Below are positions 21,623 through 30,237 of a DNA stretch of 31,633 nt, in pieces (positions within the stretch are counted from its first letter, which is position 1; each line of letters opens with the position of its first letter). The notes under the pieces are model-generated. The model did no database searches and was not told the DNA's origin. It saw nothing but the letters and a program-made list of their open reading frames with translations. The position numbers and the translations under genes were made by a program. This stretch comes from a virus. The stretch spans positions 1 through 31,633 of IMG/VR virus record IMGVR_UViG_3300032220_001305, one strand, 5' to 3'.

Positions 21623-22130
21623 CCCCGGCGTTGACGGCGCCGCCGTCGCGCTCCGTTGGGATGGGCCCTTCGCCCTCCCGGTTTATGCGGCCCGATTCTC
21701 GGACCACTACCGCCCGCGCCCGCGCGCCCGCGCCCATGAGCGGCAGACCGAAATGGTGCGCGCGCTGGCCGATGTTTTCCGGGCGGCGCGCACCGCCGTC
21801 AACGCAAGCCCGGAGCCGCTTATCGTCGCGGTCGAGGCCGCCGCCGGCCGCCCGGGGCAAGCTCAGATTGCGCAGGGCGCGAACGCCGGAATCGCCGCCG
21901 CCTTCGCTTACACCCTGCAAGCCGACCGCTACGAAGTCATCGACCCCGCCGCGTGGACGCGCCACCTCGGCTTGCACGGCGAGCCCGGCGCCCGCAAGAC
22001 CACGCTAACCGCCCTTCGGCTTTCGTGGCTTCGCTACCGCCATCCGCGCGTTGCGGATTTCGTCGGCGACCATGACGGCCTTATCGATGCCGCCTGCATC
22101 GCGCTTTACGCCCGTGAAATGCCGGTCTAA
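21594..22130 (+). CDS. RuvC-like Holliday-junction resolvase
   Basis: A 178-residue enzyme from ATG 21594, or 175 from ATG 21603. Counted from the second start: Asp7 in VGVDPGVDGAAVA (the ribonuclease-H-fold first strand), Glu78 in IVAVEAAAGRPG, and Asp158/Asp162 in VGDHDGLIDAACIALYA, the RuvC catalytic set. It would cut branched DNA from recombination or replication before packaging. Basic patches (RPRPRARAHERQ) fit DNA binding. Together with the exonuclease and RecT it completes a phage recombination set, although those two are in the other block. Confidence 0.85.
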   Translation: MSRMLTVGVDPGVDGAAVALRWDGPFALPVYAARFSDHYRPRPRARAHERQTEMVRALADVFRAARTAVNASPEPLIVAVEAAAGRPGQAQIAQGANAGIAAAFAYTLQADRYEVIDPAAWTRHLGLHGEPGARKTTLTALRLSWLRYRHPRVADFVGDHDGLIDAACIALYAREMPV

Positions 22131-22161
22131 CCCCGGCCAAACCAAAAACAGGAGAAGCCAG

Positions 22162-22554
22162 ATGAACTACGCTCGCAAACATTGGGATTCTACCGATTAC
22201 CGCGTCGGCCTCGAAATCGCCGCGGACCCGCGCCTTTCGTGGGCCGAAGTCGCCGCCGAAATGACCGCCCGCGGGCGCCCGCCCCGTTCGGCTCATGCTG
22301 TGTCGAATACCCTGCGTCCGGCCGGCGCCCCGCTGCGCGCCGTGGCGAACGTCTTGCGCAAGGCTGGCACCCCGCCGCGCGCCACGGCCACCACCGAAGC
22401 GGAGCCCGCGCCGCTCTTCCCGACCCCGGCTTCCGCCCCGGCGGCCCTCCCCGACGCCGTGTCTGCCTTCGTCGCGCACGTCCGCGCCACCGCCCGCGCG
22501 GAGGTGTTCGCCGCCATCCGCGCCGCGCTGGCCGAAATCGAGGCCGCGTCGTGA
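22162..22554 (+). CDS. HTH-like protein B (130 aa), paralog of 20687-21019
   Basis: A 130-residue protein with the same N-terminal domain as the gene at 20687 (see motif there), then a partial repeat of the linker (AVANVLRKAGTPPRA), a Pro/Ala-rich region of about 25 residues and a C-terminal Ala-rich helix (FVAHVRATARAEVFAAIRAALAEIEA) likely to oligomerise. An AACAGGAG cassette at 22147-22154 lies 7 bases before ATG 22162. DNA-binding regulator is the most likely role. It could be an iteron- or operator-binding protein; there is no proof. Confidence 0.72.
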   Translation: MNYARKHWDSTDYRVGLEIAADPRLSWAEVAAEMTARGRPPRSAHAVSNTLRPAGAPLRAVANVLRKAGTPPRATATTEAEPAPLFPTPASAPAALPDAVSAFVAHVRATARAEVFAAIRAALAEIEAAS

Positions 22555-22718
22555 CCCCGCGCCTCTGGCAGTCCATCATCGAATACCGCGGCCGGTGGAA
22601 ATGGTCGGCCCGGTATTTCGCATACGGCGACCCCGTGCCCTACGAGGTGCACGCCACGGCGCCCACCCGGGAGGCGGCAGAGGCGGCCCTCTTCGAATGG
22701 ATGCGGAGGTTCGGATGA
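22551..22718 (+). CDS. Small hypothetical protein (55 aa)
   Basis: A 55-residue protein rich in aromatic residues: LWQSIIEYRGRWKWSARYFAYGD, then VHATAPTREAAEAALFEWMRRFG. Pattern beta-beta-helix, common in small phage proteins. GTG 22551 overlaps the previous stop (GTGA), and its own stop overlaps the next ATG (ATGA), so it is translated in the same run. Function unknown. Confidence 0.7.
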   Translation: MTPRLWQSIIEYRGRWKWSARYFAYGDPVPYEVHATAPTREAAEAALFEWMRRFG

Positions 22719-23041
22719 GCGCCGACCGCGCGCAGCTTGCGGCTCTTGCCGCCCGGCTTGCGCCCGAGCCCGACCCCGCGCCCGCCGATGGCGACGTTTG
22801 GGCCGAAATCATCGCACGGACCTCGGACCCGCGGTTGCGCGCGTTGTACGTGGAACGTCGGGCGCAGGGAATCGCGCGGTACGGCGTGCCGCTCCAACGC
22901 TCGAACGGGCGAAGCCATATCGTGGACGCGCTGCAAGAGGCCGTGGACCTCGTGGCTTACGCGGAGGCGGCCGGCTATCCGCAAGTCGCCGCGGAAGCCG
23001 AGGGCATCATCCGCCGATTGTTGGAGCTATTGCGCGGGTAG
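22715..23041 (+). CDS. MazG-like nucleotide pyrophosphohydrolase-type protein
   Basis: A 108-residue protein. The core ERRAQGIARYGVPLQRSNGRSH (about 46-66) followed by DALQEAVDLVAYAEAAG is typical of phage MazG-like/dUTPase-like all-alpha pyrophosphohydrolases; the Glu and Asp of DALQEAVD are the expected metal ligands. It would act on nucleoside triphosphates and shape the nucleotide pool. Only one such helix pair is seen, so the protein may work as a dimer. It is the last rightward gene, and its stop overlaps the convergent tail gene by 15 bases; no terminator is visible between them. Confidence 0.7.
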   Translation: MSADRAQLAALAARLAPEPDPAPADGDVWAEIIARTSDPRLRALYVERRAQGIARYGVPLQRSNGRSHIVDALQEAVDLVAYAEAAGYPQVAAEAEGIIRRLLELLRG

Positions 23042-24658
23042 GAAGACCAACCGACCCCGCGCCGTCCGGCTTCCCCAATCGACCTCTTCGGGAATCCAGA
23101 CGGCCGGGGTATCCTGCGCGGTCGCGCCGCCCCCGATGGGGATGGCGGCCGACGTGACGCGCACGATATCGCCCGGCACCCAACCGACGGCGGCGCCCCA
23201 AAGCTCCACGCCTTCGACCTCGAAGGCCACGCGGCACGCCCACGGCGCCACGCGGCGGTCAAGGTCTTGCGCGATGGGCGCGGTTTCGCCGATGACGTGC
23301 TGGTTTAGGTCCAGCGGCGCGGGCGAATACTGCGCGGGGCGCGTGACCGGCCGGAGGTTGGACCGGCCTAAGACGTAGACCTCTGTTGGATTCCCGGCGG
23401 CGCCGACGGCGTGATACGTGGCGTGCGAGAAAGGCAGCGCCCGATATTCGGCGTCGCAACCGGCGGCCCGGACTTTGTGCCTCCCGAGGGCCACGATGTT
23501 GGAGTCGTTGACCACGCCGGCTATGACGGTCGCGCCAGCGGAAGCCGGAACGATGGCCGCCCGCAGCGTTAGTTGGCCTTGGCGCGTGACCGGCCAGATG
23601 CCGAGGGGCGCGGCCCATGCGTAAAGGTCCGCCCCGGATTCCCATTCCACGCGGGTCTGAATCGCGGTCCACGGGTCCGAGCCAACCGAAGAGGTGTAGA
23701 CAAGCGCCGACCATCGGTTCGCATCGGTGGCGTCAATCTCCCCGTAGGGGATGCCCTGGGCCCACGCGGACGGGAGGCGGTCATAGGGCCCATTCGCCAG
23801 GGATACGCCGGTCGAAGTCCAGACGGACTGGATGACCGTGAAGGGGTGCCCCGCCACCACGGCGACGGGGTAGACCTCGGAAGCGATGGCGTAGGACGTG
23901 GCGAACGGCGGATTGGCCGGCGTCCCGCCCGGCATCTGCGGATAGGTCAGGGTTTGCAGCTTGGCGCTGGTCTTCGCCGCGAAGTAGACGAAGCCCTCCG
24001 TTCCATTGGCCTTCGCCAGCACCGCCGCCGCAATCGGCGTCGAATTCGCGAAGTCATAGCCGAGCGTGAAAGACGTGGTGCTCCCCACGTCAAGCTCGGT
24101 GGAAACGCCAGGGGTGAAGCCGGATGCGAGCGTTGTATATTCGGCCTTGACCGTCGCCAACGTGAAGTCGTCAAACGGGACCATACCAAGGCGGACCCTC
24201 TGCGGCGCCTTCCGGCCCACGCCGTCGAAGAGCGGCGCCGAGTAGGTGCTCCCGGTCGGGATGCGGTCGAGGGTGTAGGCGACCAAATCCGAAACGTCGA
24301 TTCGGACCCTGGTTTGGTCACCAATGCCGCCCATCGAATAGTCAAGGATGCGCCCGCGCCAAATGCGTTCCGTGCCGCCGGAGAATTCCGCGAACACGGA
24401 GACGACAGAGCCGAGCACCACTTGGCCCGTGATGGCTTGGTATTCGGCGGGCGTGGCGGCAATCTCGAAGGACATCACCGGAAGCGAACACTGCCACGTC
24501 CGAAGCTGCAAACCCCACCCGGATACCACCGGCATCCGCGTCATGGCCCACCCGCCGGAGCCGTCCGAGGTGGCGACGGTCGCGCCGGCCCACGAAAGCC
24601 GGATGCGGATGGACTCGCCCGCTTCGATGGCGGCGACGAAGGTTGACGACCAACTCAC
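23027..24658 (-). CDS. Tail tip / hub protein
   Basis: A 543-residue beta-rich protein, the last gene of the leftward block. N-terminal half: AGESIRIRLSWAGATVA, WQCSLPVMSFEIAATPAEYQAI, then TERIWRGRILDYSMGG and RVRIDVSDLVAYTLDRIP, a pattern met in baseplate hub proteins of siphophages. The C-terminal half is a mixed beta region with AAGCDAEYRALPFSHATYH and WVPGDIVRVTSAAIP. No lysozyme or peptidase domain is seen. Start is GTG 24658, GTGA overlap with the upstream gene. Position after tape measure and a distal-tail-like gene supports tail tip; the family is not firmly recognised. Confidence 0.65.
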   Translation of the reverse strand: MSWSSTFVAAIEAGESIRIRLSWAGATVATSDGSGGWAMTRMPVVSGWGLQLRTWQCSLPVMSFEIAATPAEYQAITGQVVLGSVVSVFAEFSGGTERIWRGRILDYSMGGIGDQTRVRIDVSDLVAYTLDRIPTGSTYSAPLFDGVGRKAPQRVRLGMVPFDDFTLATVKAEYTTLASGFTPGVSTELDVGSTTSFTLGYDFANSTPIAAAVLAKANGTEGFVYFAAKTSAKLQTLTYPQMPGGTPANPPFATSYAIASEVYPVAVVAGHPFTVIQSVWTSTGVSLANGPYDRLPSAWAQGIPYGEIDATDANRWSALVYTSSVGSDPWTAIQTRVEWESGADLYAWAAPLGIWPVTRQGQLTLRAAIVPASAGATVIAGVVNDSNIVALGRHKVRAAGCDAEYRALPFSHATYHAVGAAGNPTEVYVLGRSNLRPVTRPAQYSPAPLDLNQHVIGETAPIAQDLDRRVAPWACRVAFEVEGVELWGAAVGWVPGDIVRVTSAAIPIGGGATAQDTPAVWIPEEVDWGSRTARGRLVFLPAQ

Positions 24659-25521
24659 GGGCGCATCCGCGGGATTCGTCCCCCGGCTTGTGCCGGCGCG
24701 TTGAAGGCGCTGCGTTGGATGGCGTCCAGCGCACCGGGCGCGACGCCCACGCCTTCGGGCCGGAACCGGCGGAACACGTCCCCGAGGGTTACCGACGTGG
24801 CGGACGGGGTGACGCCGGAGCCAGCCAGCACAATGCCGCCCACCTGAAAGGCGTCATGCAAGGCCGTCAAGTCGGCCGGACTCTGCACAAGGTCTAAGGC
24901 CAGGGTGAACACGAAGCCGCGTTCGGACTGGAACAGGGGCCGCGCCGCTTCGGGGGCAAGCCGGAGCGCGGGAAAGCAGCCCCAATGCCGGACGATGGGC
25001 GACCTAAGCCGGTGGTCATAGGCCACCTTCCCGTCAAGCGTCAAGGTCGGCGCGCTAAACGAAGCGACCGTCCCGCCCTCCCGCCGGAATTCGGGGAGGG
25101 CCGACGAAAGCACAACCCGGTCATCCGCCGCGGGCGCGGCCGACGGCGCCAACCCGGACAGGATGTTCGTCCCGAACAGGCTTAGGCCGGTGCTGTACGG
25201 CGCCGTCCCCGTCACCGGGTAGGCATAGGCGGCGGCCTCGTCAAGCGCGAAGGTGACCGCGCCGCCGCTTTCAAGGTGCCATAGAAGCGACTCGGCTTCA
25301 TCCCGCCAAGTCGAGCCGGCCGCCCGCTCCGAACGGCGCTCCACCACAATCCGGACACGTTCATACCCGGCATGAATGGCGGTCTTTACGCCGCCGTCCA
25401 GGGACACGGCCGAAGAGCGCGCATAGACCGTATCCACCTGCAAGTCATTCGGCGCGACGAAAGCGGAGAGCTTGCGCACCGGGGAGGCGGGGTCAGGGTA
25501 GAACCAGAGGGCGCCGGCCAT
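24655..25521 (-). CDS. Distal tail-like protein
   Basis: A 288-residue protein just after the tape measure, where siphophages place the distal tail protein (Dit) that joins tube and tip. It starts MAGALWFYPDPASPVRKL, contains YERVRIVVERRSER and WHLESGGAVTFALDEA, and a second half with RRFRPEGVGVAPGALDAIQ. It is mixed alpha/beta with no enzyme motif. ATG 25521 is used; TAGGCT 5 bases before it may be a leaderless -10 box overlapping the tape-measure stop. The Dit role is inferred from position and length. Confidence 0.6.
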   Translation of the reverse strand: MAGALWFYPDPASPVRKLSAFVAPNDLQVDTVYARSSAVSLDGGVKTAIHAGYERVRIVVERRSERAAGSTWRDEAESLLWHLESGGAVTFALDEAAAYAYPVTGTAPYSTGLSLFGTNILSGLAPSAAPAADDRVVLSSALPEFRREGGTVASFSAPTLTLDGKVAYDHRLRSPIVRHWGCFPALRLAPEAARPLFQSERGFVFTLALDLVQSPADLTALHDAFQVGGIVLAGSGVTPSATSVTLGDVFRRFRPEGVGVAPGALDAIQRSAFNAPAQAGGRIPRMRP

Positions 25522-25526
25522 GCGAC

Positions 25527-25532
25527 AGCCTA
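25527..25532 (-). promoter_or_regulatory. Candidate leaderless -10 box before the distal-tail gene
   Basis: TAGGCT on the minus strand, 5 bases before ATG 25521; the TAG is also the tape-measure stop. No -35 is found. It is the weakest of the set and may be chance. Confidence 0.25.
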
Positions 25533-28274
25533 ACCCACAACGCGGCCGAATGGGCGCCGACCGCGCTCGACAGCGAGCACAAGCGCCGATTCCCCGATGG
25601 GCCGGAAGGGGAAGTCCAGAGACGGCCCACGGTCGCCACCGGCCAACCGTTCGACGGTGCGCGCGCTTGCCGCCTGCGTTGTCGCGCCCGACGCCGGGAC
25701 CACGGTTTCCCCGCGATGGAGCATCATCCATCCGTCTTCCGCGACATACGCCGCGCCCGATGCAAGGCCCCGCCGCCGACGCCGCCGCTCCCGGCGTTCC
25801 TGCCGGTCTTCCCGGCTTTCCCGGTCGAACGGATTGATGCGCTCGAAGAATTCGAGAAGCACGGAGCCAAGTTCGCGCGCAATCTCGAAGGGGAGTTTGA
25901 GCAGCGCGGGGATAAGCTCGGTAACGATTGCCTTTCCGAGCGCGGGCAGAACCCGGATAAGCAGTTCGGGAAGCTCTTCGATGCCCTTTGTGATGCTTTC
26001 GATGCGCGCTTCCTGCGCACGCTGGACCCCGGCGGCGCCCTGCTCGCCAAGCCCGGCTAAGCCGTTGGCGACCGCGGAGGCCGATTGCAGGATTTGCTTT
26101 GCGCCGGGAGGTGCGACGGCCGCCGCGAATTCCAAGGCCGTGCCGCCGCCGCCCGCGAAGGATGCACCCGCTTGGATTATGCCCTGCCGGCGGGAGGCCC
26201 GTTCCGCCGCCGCCCGTTCGGCGCGCTCCGTCTCCGCGCGTTGCTTGGCGATGGCCTCTGCCGCGTCAACGGCGGCCAGCCCGGCGGCCCGCTGTGCTTC
26301 GGCCTGCTCAACCCCCGCGGCGCGGGCGGCATCGGCAAGGGCGTTGATTTCGGCGCGCTGGTTGGCATAGGCCAGGGCGACCCGTTCGGCGTCGGTGAGT
26401 TGCGCGCGGGCGAGGTCGGCTTGGATTTCGCCCAACCGGGTAAGCGCGTCTTCGCCCTCTTCATAGGCCGTCAAGAGTTCGGAAATCAGCGCATCGTCGG
26501 TGAGAGGCACCGCCGCTTCGGCCGCCCGGTCGGCGCCGCCTGCACCGCCACCGGGCCGTGTGCGCAATTCCGTGGCCCGCGAAACAAGCGCGTCCACCTC
26601 GTCTTCGGTGCCGGCCACAAGGTCGCGCAAGAGAAGCCGGTATCCGTCAATCGCGCCGGAGAGGGCGCCGGAGACGCCGCCGCGGATGGCGTCTTGGATG
26701 CCGTCCACCGCGGAACGAAGGGCCTCCGCGGCGCCGCCACCTACGCCGGTCACACCGGCCACGGCTTCCGCCGCTTCGGCCGCCAAGGCCAGCACACGGA
26801 GGGGCGCAACCAACGCCGTCAAGAGCGACGCCGCCGCGCTTGCGATGCCGGCGATTGTGGCGTCCACGATTTGGCCGATGTTGTCGAGGGCCGCGCCCGC
26901 GGTTTGCGCGGCGACCACGCCAAGGCCGGCCAAGAGACGCGCGCCGTCTTCGACCACCGGGGCAAGGTCTTCCGCGACGGCGACCACCACGGCGGACACG
27001 GCCAACTTTGCCGCTTCGAGCGCGCGGTTTGCCTCCTTGATTTGCTCCACCCCGGCGGCGGAGAAGCCAAGGTCTACCCCGTCCGGGATTTCGCCAAGCG
27101 TCGCGGCGAGGTCTTCGGCCGCGCGGACGGCGGCGACGGCCCCGCCCACAAAGACGGTTGCGGCGGCGGCGGCGCCCAAGAGCCCGGCGGCGGTCGCGCC
27201 CGCGGGCGTTAGGGCGAATTCCAGGGCGCCCACAAGGTCACCCGCGGCGCTTGCGGCGCGCTCGGCACCGGGCGAGAACACGCCGACGGCGCCGGCCAGA
27301 CCTTTCAGCGCGGTATCGGCCTTGCCTGCGGCCTGTTGGATGCCTTGGAGCGAGACGCCGCCACCACCGGGGCCACCCGCGCCGCCCATCGCGAAGAGGC
27401 GGTCAAAGTAGCTCGACAGCACGCCGCTTCCGATGGTCGTTGTCCGGGTTCCGCGAACGCCGAAGGCATCGGGCGCCACGCCGCGCGCGCGGATGGACGC
27501 TTCCTGCCGGTCGGCGTCGGCGGCCACTTGCTCCCGGCGGCGCTGGAGAAGGGCGAGCCCTTCTTCGTCCACGTCGTTCCGCTCTTGGAGCTTGGCGATT
27601 AGGGCGTCAATCGCCCGGATTTCTTGGTTTGCGCGGCCCCGGATGTTCCCGAGGCGCACACGTTCGTCAGCATCGCGCTGCTTCGCAAGCTCCCTTTCGA
27701 GCCCGCCGACTTCTCGGGCGGCGGCGCGCTCGGCTGCGGCCCGCTCCTTCGCGGCCTCTTTCACCGCGGCGGCGGCCTCTTCTTCGGCGCGCGTCCGGGC
27801 CTCTACCCGGTCGGCCACGTCGCGAAGGGTTTGCGCCTCCCGTTGTCCCTGCGCGGCGAGGATGGCGGATTCGCCGCGGAGCTTCGCCGATTGTTGCGCA
27901 AGCGTGGCGATTTGGTCGGCGGTCAACCCGGCTGCGCCGCGCACGGTGTCGAGGGTTTCGGCGGCGGCCAGCATCCGGGAGGCCAAATCCTCCCCGGACT
28001 TTGCGGCTTCGGAGGCCCGGCGTCGCACTTGGTCCGCGGAGAGGGCGTAGCCGTCAAGCGATGCGCCCGCGCCGTCGGCCCCCACCTGCACCCGGCCAAG
28101 CGAAGCCCGGAAGCGTTGGGCCGCGGAGTCGGCGCCGTTCGCCTGCATCTCGGCAATCGAGAGGGCGCGCGTCAATGACGCGGCCTGCGCGGCGGCTTCG
28201 TGCGCGGAATCCGCAAGGGCGCCAAGCGCGGCGGTCTTCCCGGAAAACTCGATGACGTATCGAACGGGCGTCAT
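25530..28274 (-). CDS. Tape measure protein
   Basis: A 914-residue protein that sets tail length. From ATG 28274 (ATGA overlap with the chaperone-position gene): Ala-rich helices with coiled-coil pattern to about residue 290, a Gly/Ala-rich segment, a hydrophobic membrane-like stretch (TAAGLLGAAAAATVFVGGAVAAV) near 375-400, more Ala-rich helices, and a C-terminal basic run followed by YVAEDGWMMLHRGETVVPASG, a motif often found near the end of tape measures. At about 0.15 nm per residue the tail would be about 135 nm. No peptidase or transglycosylase motif is evident. Confidence 0.88.
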   Translation of the reverse strand: MTPVRYVIEFSGKTAALGALADSAHEAAAQAASLTRALSIAEMQANGADSAAQRFRASLGRVQVGADGAGASLDGYALSADQVRRRASEAAKSGEDLASRMLAAAETLDTVRGAAGLTADQIATLAQQSAKLRGESAILAAQGQREAQTLRDVADRVEARTRAEEEAAAAVKEAAKERAAAERAAAREVGGLERELAKQRDADERVRLGNIRGRANQEIRAIDALIAKLQERNDVDEEGLALLQRRREQVAADADRQEASIRARGVAPDAFGVRGTRTTTIGSGVLSSYFDRLFAMGGAGGPGGGGVSLQGIQQAAGKADTALKGLAGAVGVFSPGAERAASAAGDLVGALEFALTPAGATAAGLLGAAAAATVFVGGAVAAVRAAEDLAATLGEIPDGVDLGFSAAGVEQIKEANRALEAAKLAVSAVVVAVAEDLAPVVEDGARLLAGLGVVAAQTAGAALDNIGQIVDATIAGIASAAASLLTALVAPLRVLALAAEAAEAVAGVTGVGGGAAEALRSAVDGIQDAIRGGVSGALSGAIDGYRLLLRDLVAGTEDEVDALVSRATELRTRPGGGAGGADRAAEAAVPLTDDALISELLTAYEEGEDALTRLGEIQADLARAQLTDAERVALAYANQRAEINALADAARAAGVEQAEAQRAAGLAAVDAAEAIAKQRAETERAERAAAERASRRQGIIQAGASFAGGGGTALEFAAAVAPPGAKQILQSASAVANGLAGLGEQGAAGVQRAQEARIESITKGIEELPELLIRVLPALGKAIVTELIPALLKLPFEIARELGSVLLEFFERINPFDRESREDRQERRERRRRRRGLASGAAYVAEDGWMMLHRGETVVPASGATTQAASARTVERLAGGDRGPSLDFPFRPIGESALVLAVERGRRPFGRVVG

Positions 28275-29239
28275 ACCGGGCTCCGGGCGGCGGCGGCAGC
28301 GTGGCCCGCGGCGAAGCGGTAGGCCGTGGCGACCATCGCCCGCGCCGGCGGGGTGAGGCCGGCATAATCCGGGCGGTGCTCGAACGGGAGGTCCGCGCCG
28401 ACGAAGGCCAGAATAGAGGGCGTCGAAATCCACGGGCCAAGGAAATCGGCGGCGGCCAGAACATCCCGGTACGCGACGCGGAGCACCTCGGCAAGCGCGG
28501 CCAAGTCAATCTCGCCAACCCATACATCCCCGGCTTCCGCGTGCCAGTCCACCGCCACCGCGACCGGGCGCCACGCGGGCGGCTCTTCGCCCTCGGCTTC
28601 CCAGCGCCACCGAACCGCGCGGGCGGCATCCGCAGCGAGGATATCCCACCGGGCGGGCGCCTCTTCGCCGGGGGCGTCCTTCGTCGCGCGGCGCAGGTAA
28701 TCCCACGCGGCCGTCGAAAGCGCGCGGGGTAGGCCGCCTTCCAACTCAATCGAATCGAGGGCGCACACCCCAACCCACCCGGCGGCCGTGGCGATGGCCT
28801 CCCCGGTCGGCGGTGCCGGGGGCGGTGGCGACGCGGCGCAGAGACGCGCGGCGATGGCCTTTTGGAACGTGGCAAAGGCCAGCATACGCGCGGCTTTCTC
28901 ACGAATCGGCCGGGGCAGCAAGAGCGCCCACGGCGCGCGCGGACGGCCGCCGCGGGGCTGTTGCAGTTCGGGGACGGCCGCCGCGTCCACCGCCTGGAAC
29001 ATCGGTTCGCCGCCCTCGCCACGCGCGACAACGCCGACAACGGCTTCGATTACGGCATCGTCAAGGTCACCCGGCTTCCCCTGGAACACGGCCGCCAATG
29101 CCTCCCGGTGCGCCGCCTCTTCCCACGGGAGAAGGCAGCGGAAGCACGCATCCCAAAGACCCCGCGAATCAAGCCGGGTCAGGGATTCCGCCCTATGGAC
29201 TTGCCACGGGCGGGCGCTCCGGGGGTCCGTCAACGTCAC
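28271..29239 (-). CDS. Protein in tail-assembly-chaperone position (322 aa)
   Basis: A 322-residue protein between the tail tube and tape measure genes, where most siphophages encode tail assembly chaperones made by a programmed frameshift. Here it is one long frame and no slippery run is visible near its end. Segments: WDACFRCLLPWEEAAHREAL, VIEAVVGVVARGEGG, a Pro-rich stretch at about 155-165, and a Trp-rich helical C-terminus. Start GTG 29239 (GTGA overlap). It may be a chaperone fused into one product or an unrelated tail protein; the family was not recognised. Confidence 0.55.
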   Translation of the reverse strand: MTLTDPRSARPWQVHRAESLTRLDSRGLWDACFRCLLPWEEAAHREALAAVFQGKPGDLDDAVIEAVVGVVARGEGGEPMFQAVDAAAVPELQQPRGGRPRAPWALLLPRPIREKAARMLAFATFQKAIAARLCAASPPPPAPPTGEAIATAAGWVGVCALDSIELEGGLPRALSTAAWDYLRRATKDAPGEEAPARWDILAADAARAVRWRWEAEGEEPPAWRPVAVAVDWHAEAGDVWVGEIDLAALAEVLRVAYRDVLAAADFLGPWISTPSILAFVGADLPFEHRPDYAGLTPPARAMVATAYRFAAGHAAAAARSPV

Positions 29240-30225
29240 GCGGCGGTGCCCTGCGTCTGGACGGCGGCCGAAAGCGCGTTGATCACGGTGCATTTCGCGC
29301 CGTAGGTGCCGCCGCCGTGGGCCGCGACGCGCACGCGCAGTTCAGCGAGGCCGACGCCGTTGATGCTTTCGGAGTGCTCGATGACCTGGGCATTTTCGAG
29401 CGCCCACGAAACCGACCGCGCGCCGTTCGTCAGCGTGAGAGTGACGGTGCCCTGCGTCTCCGCAAGGAGGTCCGTCAGAAGCGCGAAGCTCGGCATCGGC
29501 ATCACGAATTCGATGGTAGCGCCGGTGTTCTGCCCCGGGTACTGCTGTGCGATGCCGACTTCGCCAAGGTGTTGCAGGTCGGGGCTCAGATTCCGGTTGT
29601 ATTCCACGGTGGCCGACGTGACGTTGTACGTGTTGCCGAGGATGGAAACCGTAGTCGCCTGCTTCGCGAACGGGATGGTGGCCTTCGTCCGGGAGAACGA
29701 AGCGGGCGTCTGAACCGGCGTGCCGGTCCAGTCGGTTTCGACGTTCCCGAAGAGGCGCATCGTTTCGACGCAGTAGCCGCCCGCCTGGATTTCCCAGCGG
29801 ATGGACGCCACCTGCCCGCCGGAGAATTCGAGTTCGGAGAAGGTGCCGTCCTCTTCGGCCATCTCGACAACGCCGCCAAGGGTCGCGGGCTGGTCAATGT
29901 CGAGGGTGAAGGTGTGCGTATACGGGCCGCTGCCGGTGGTGGCGACGGAGCCGACGCCAGCGCGGAGAAGCATCCCGTCATTGTCCATGTCCATCGGCTG
30001 GCTAAACTCGAAGTCCACGTACTTCTTCGAGACGAAATCAAGCCGGGTGAGGCCCGAATCGTCCAAACCGAGGTCGGGAACGGCCGTCACGTCGGCGCGC
30101 ACGATGGGCGCGGAGAGGCCGGAAGGCGTGGTCCAGTAGAGCGGGGCGGACGTGGTAACCCCGTCCCCATAGGCGGATTCGGCGCAAAGGCCGATTGCAA
30201 GCGAGCGACCGACAAGGCGGGCCAT
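29236..30225 (-). CDS. Major tail tube protein
   Basis: A 329-residue beta-rich protein with the traits of phage tail tube proteins: an N-terminal VGRSLAIGLCAESAYGDGV, the EFSQPMDMDNDGMLL region, then TLDIDQPATLGGVVEMAEEDGTFSEL, and a C-terminal Ig-like extension (AELRVRVAAHGGGTYGAK). It stacks in rings around the tape measure to form the tail. Start ATG 30225 has GGAG 6 bases upstream. It precedes the chaperone-position gene and follows a DUF2341-like gene, unlike the standard order where it directly follows the tail terminator. Confidence 0.8.
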   Translation of the reverse strand: MARLVGRSLAIGLCAESAYGDGVTTSAPLYWTTPSGLSAPIVRADVTAVPDLGLDDSGLTRLDFVSKKYVDFEFSQPMDMDNDGMLLRAGVGSVATTGSGPYTHTFTLDIDQPATLGGVVEMAEEDGTFSELEFSGGQVASIRWEIQAGGYCVETMRLFGNVETDWTGTPVQTPASFSRTKATIPFAKQATTVSILGNTYNVTSATVEYNRNLSPDLQHLGEVGIAQQYPGQNTGATIEFVMPMPSFALLTDLLAETQGTVTLTLTNGARSVSWALENAQVIEHSESINGVGLAELRVRVAAHGGGTYGAKCTVINALSAAVQTQGTAA

Positions 30226-30237
30226 TGTGACTCCGAA

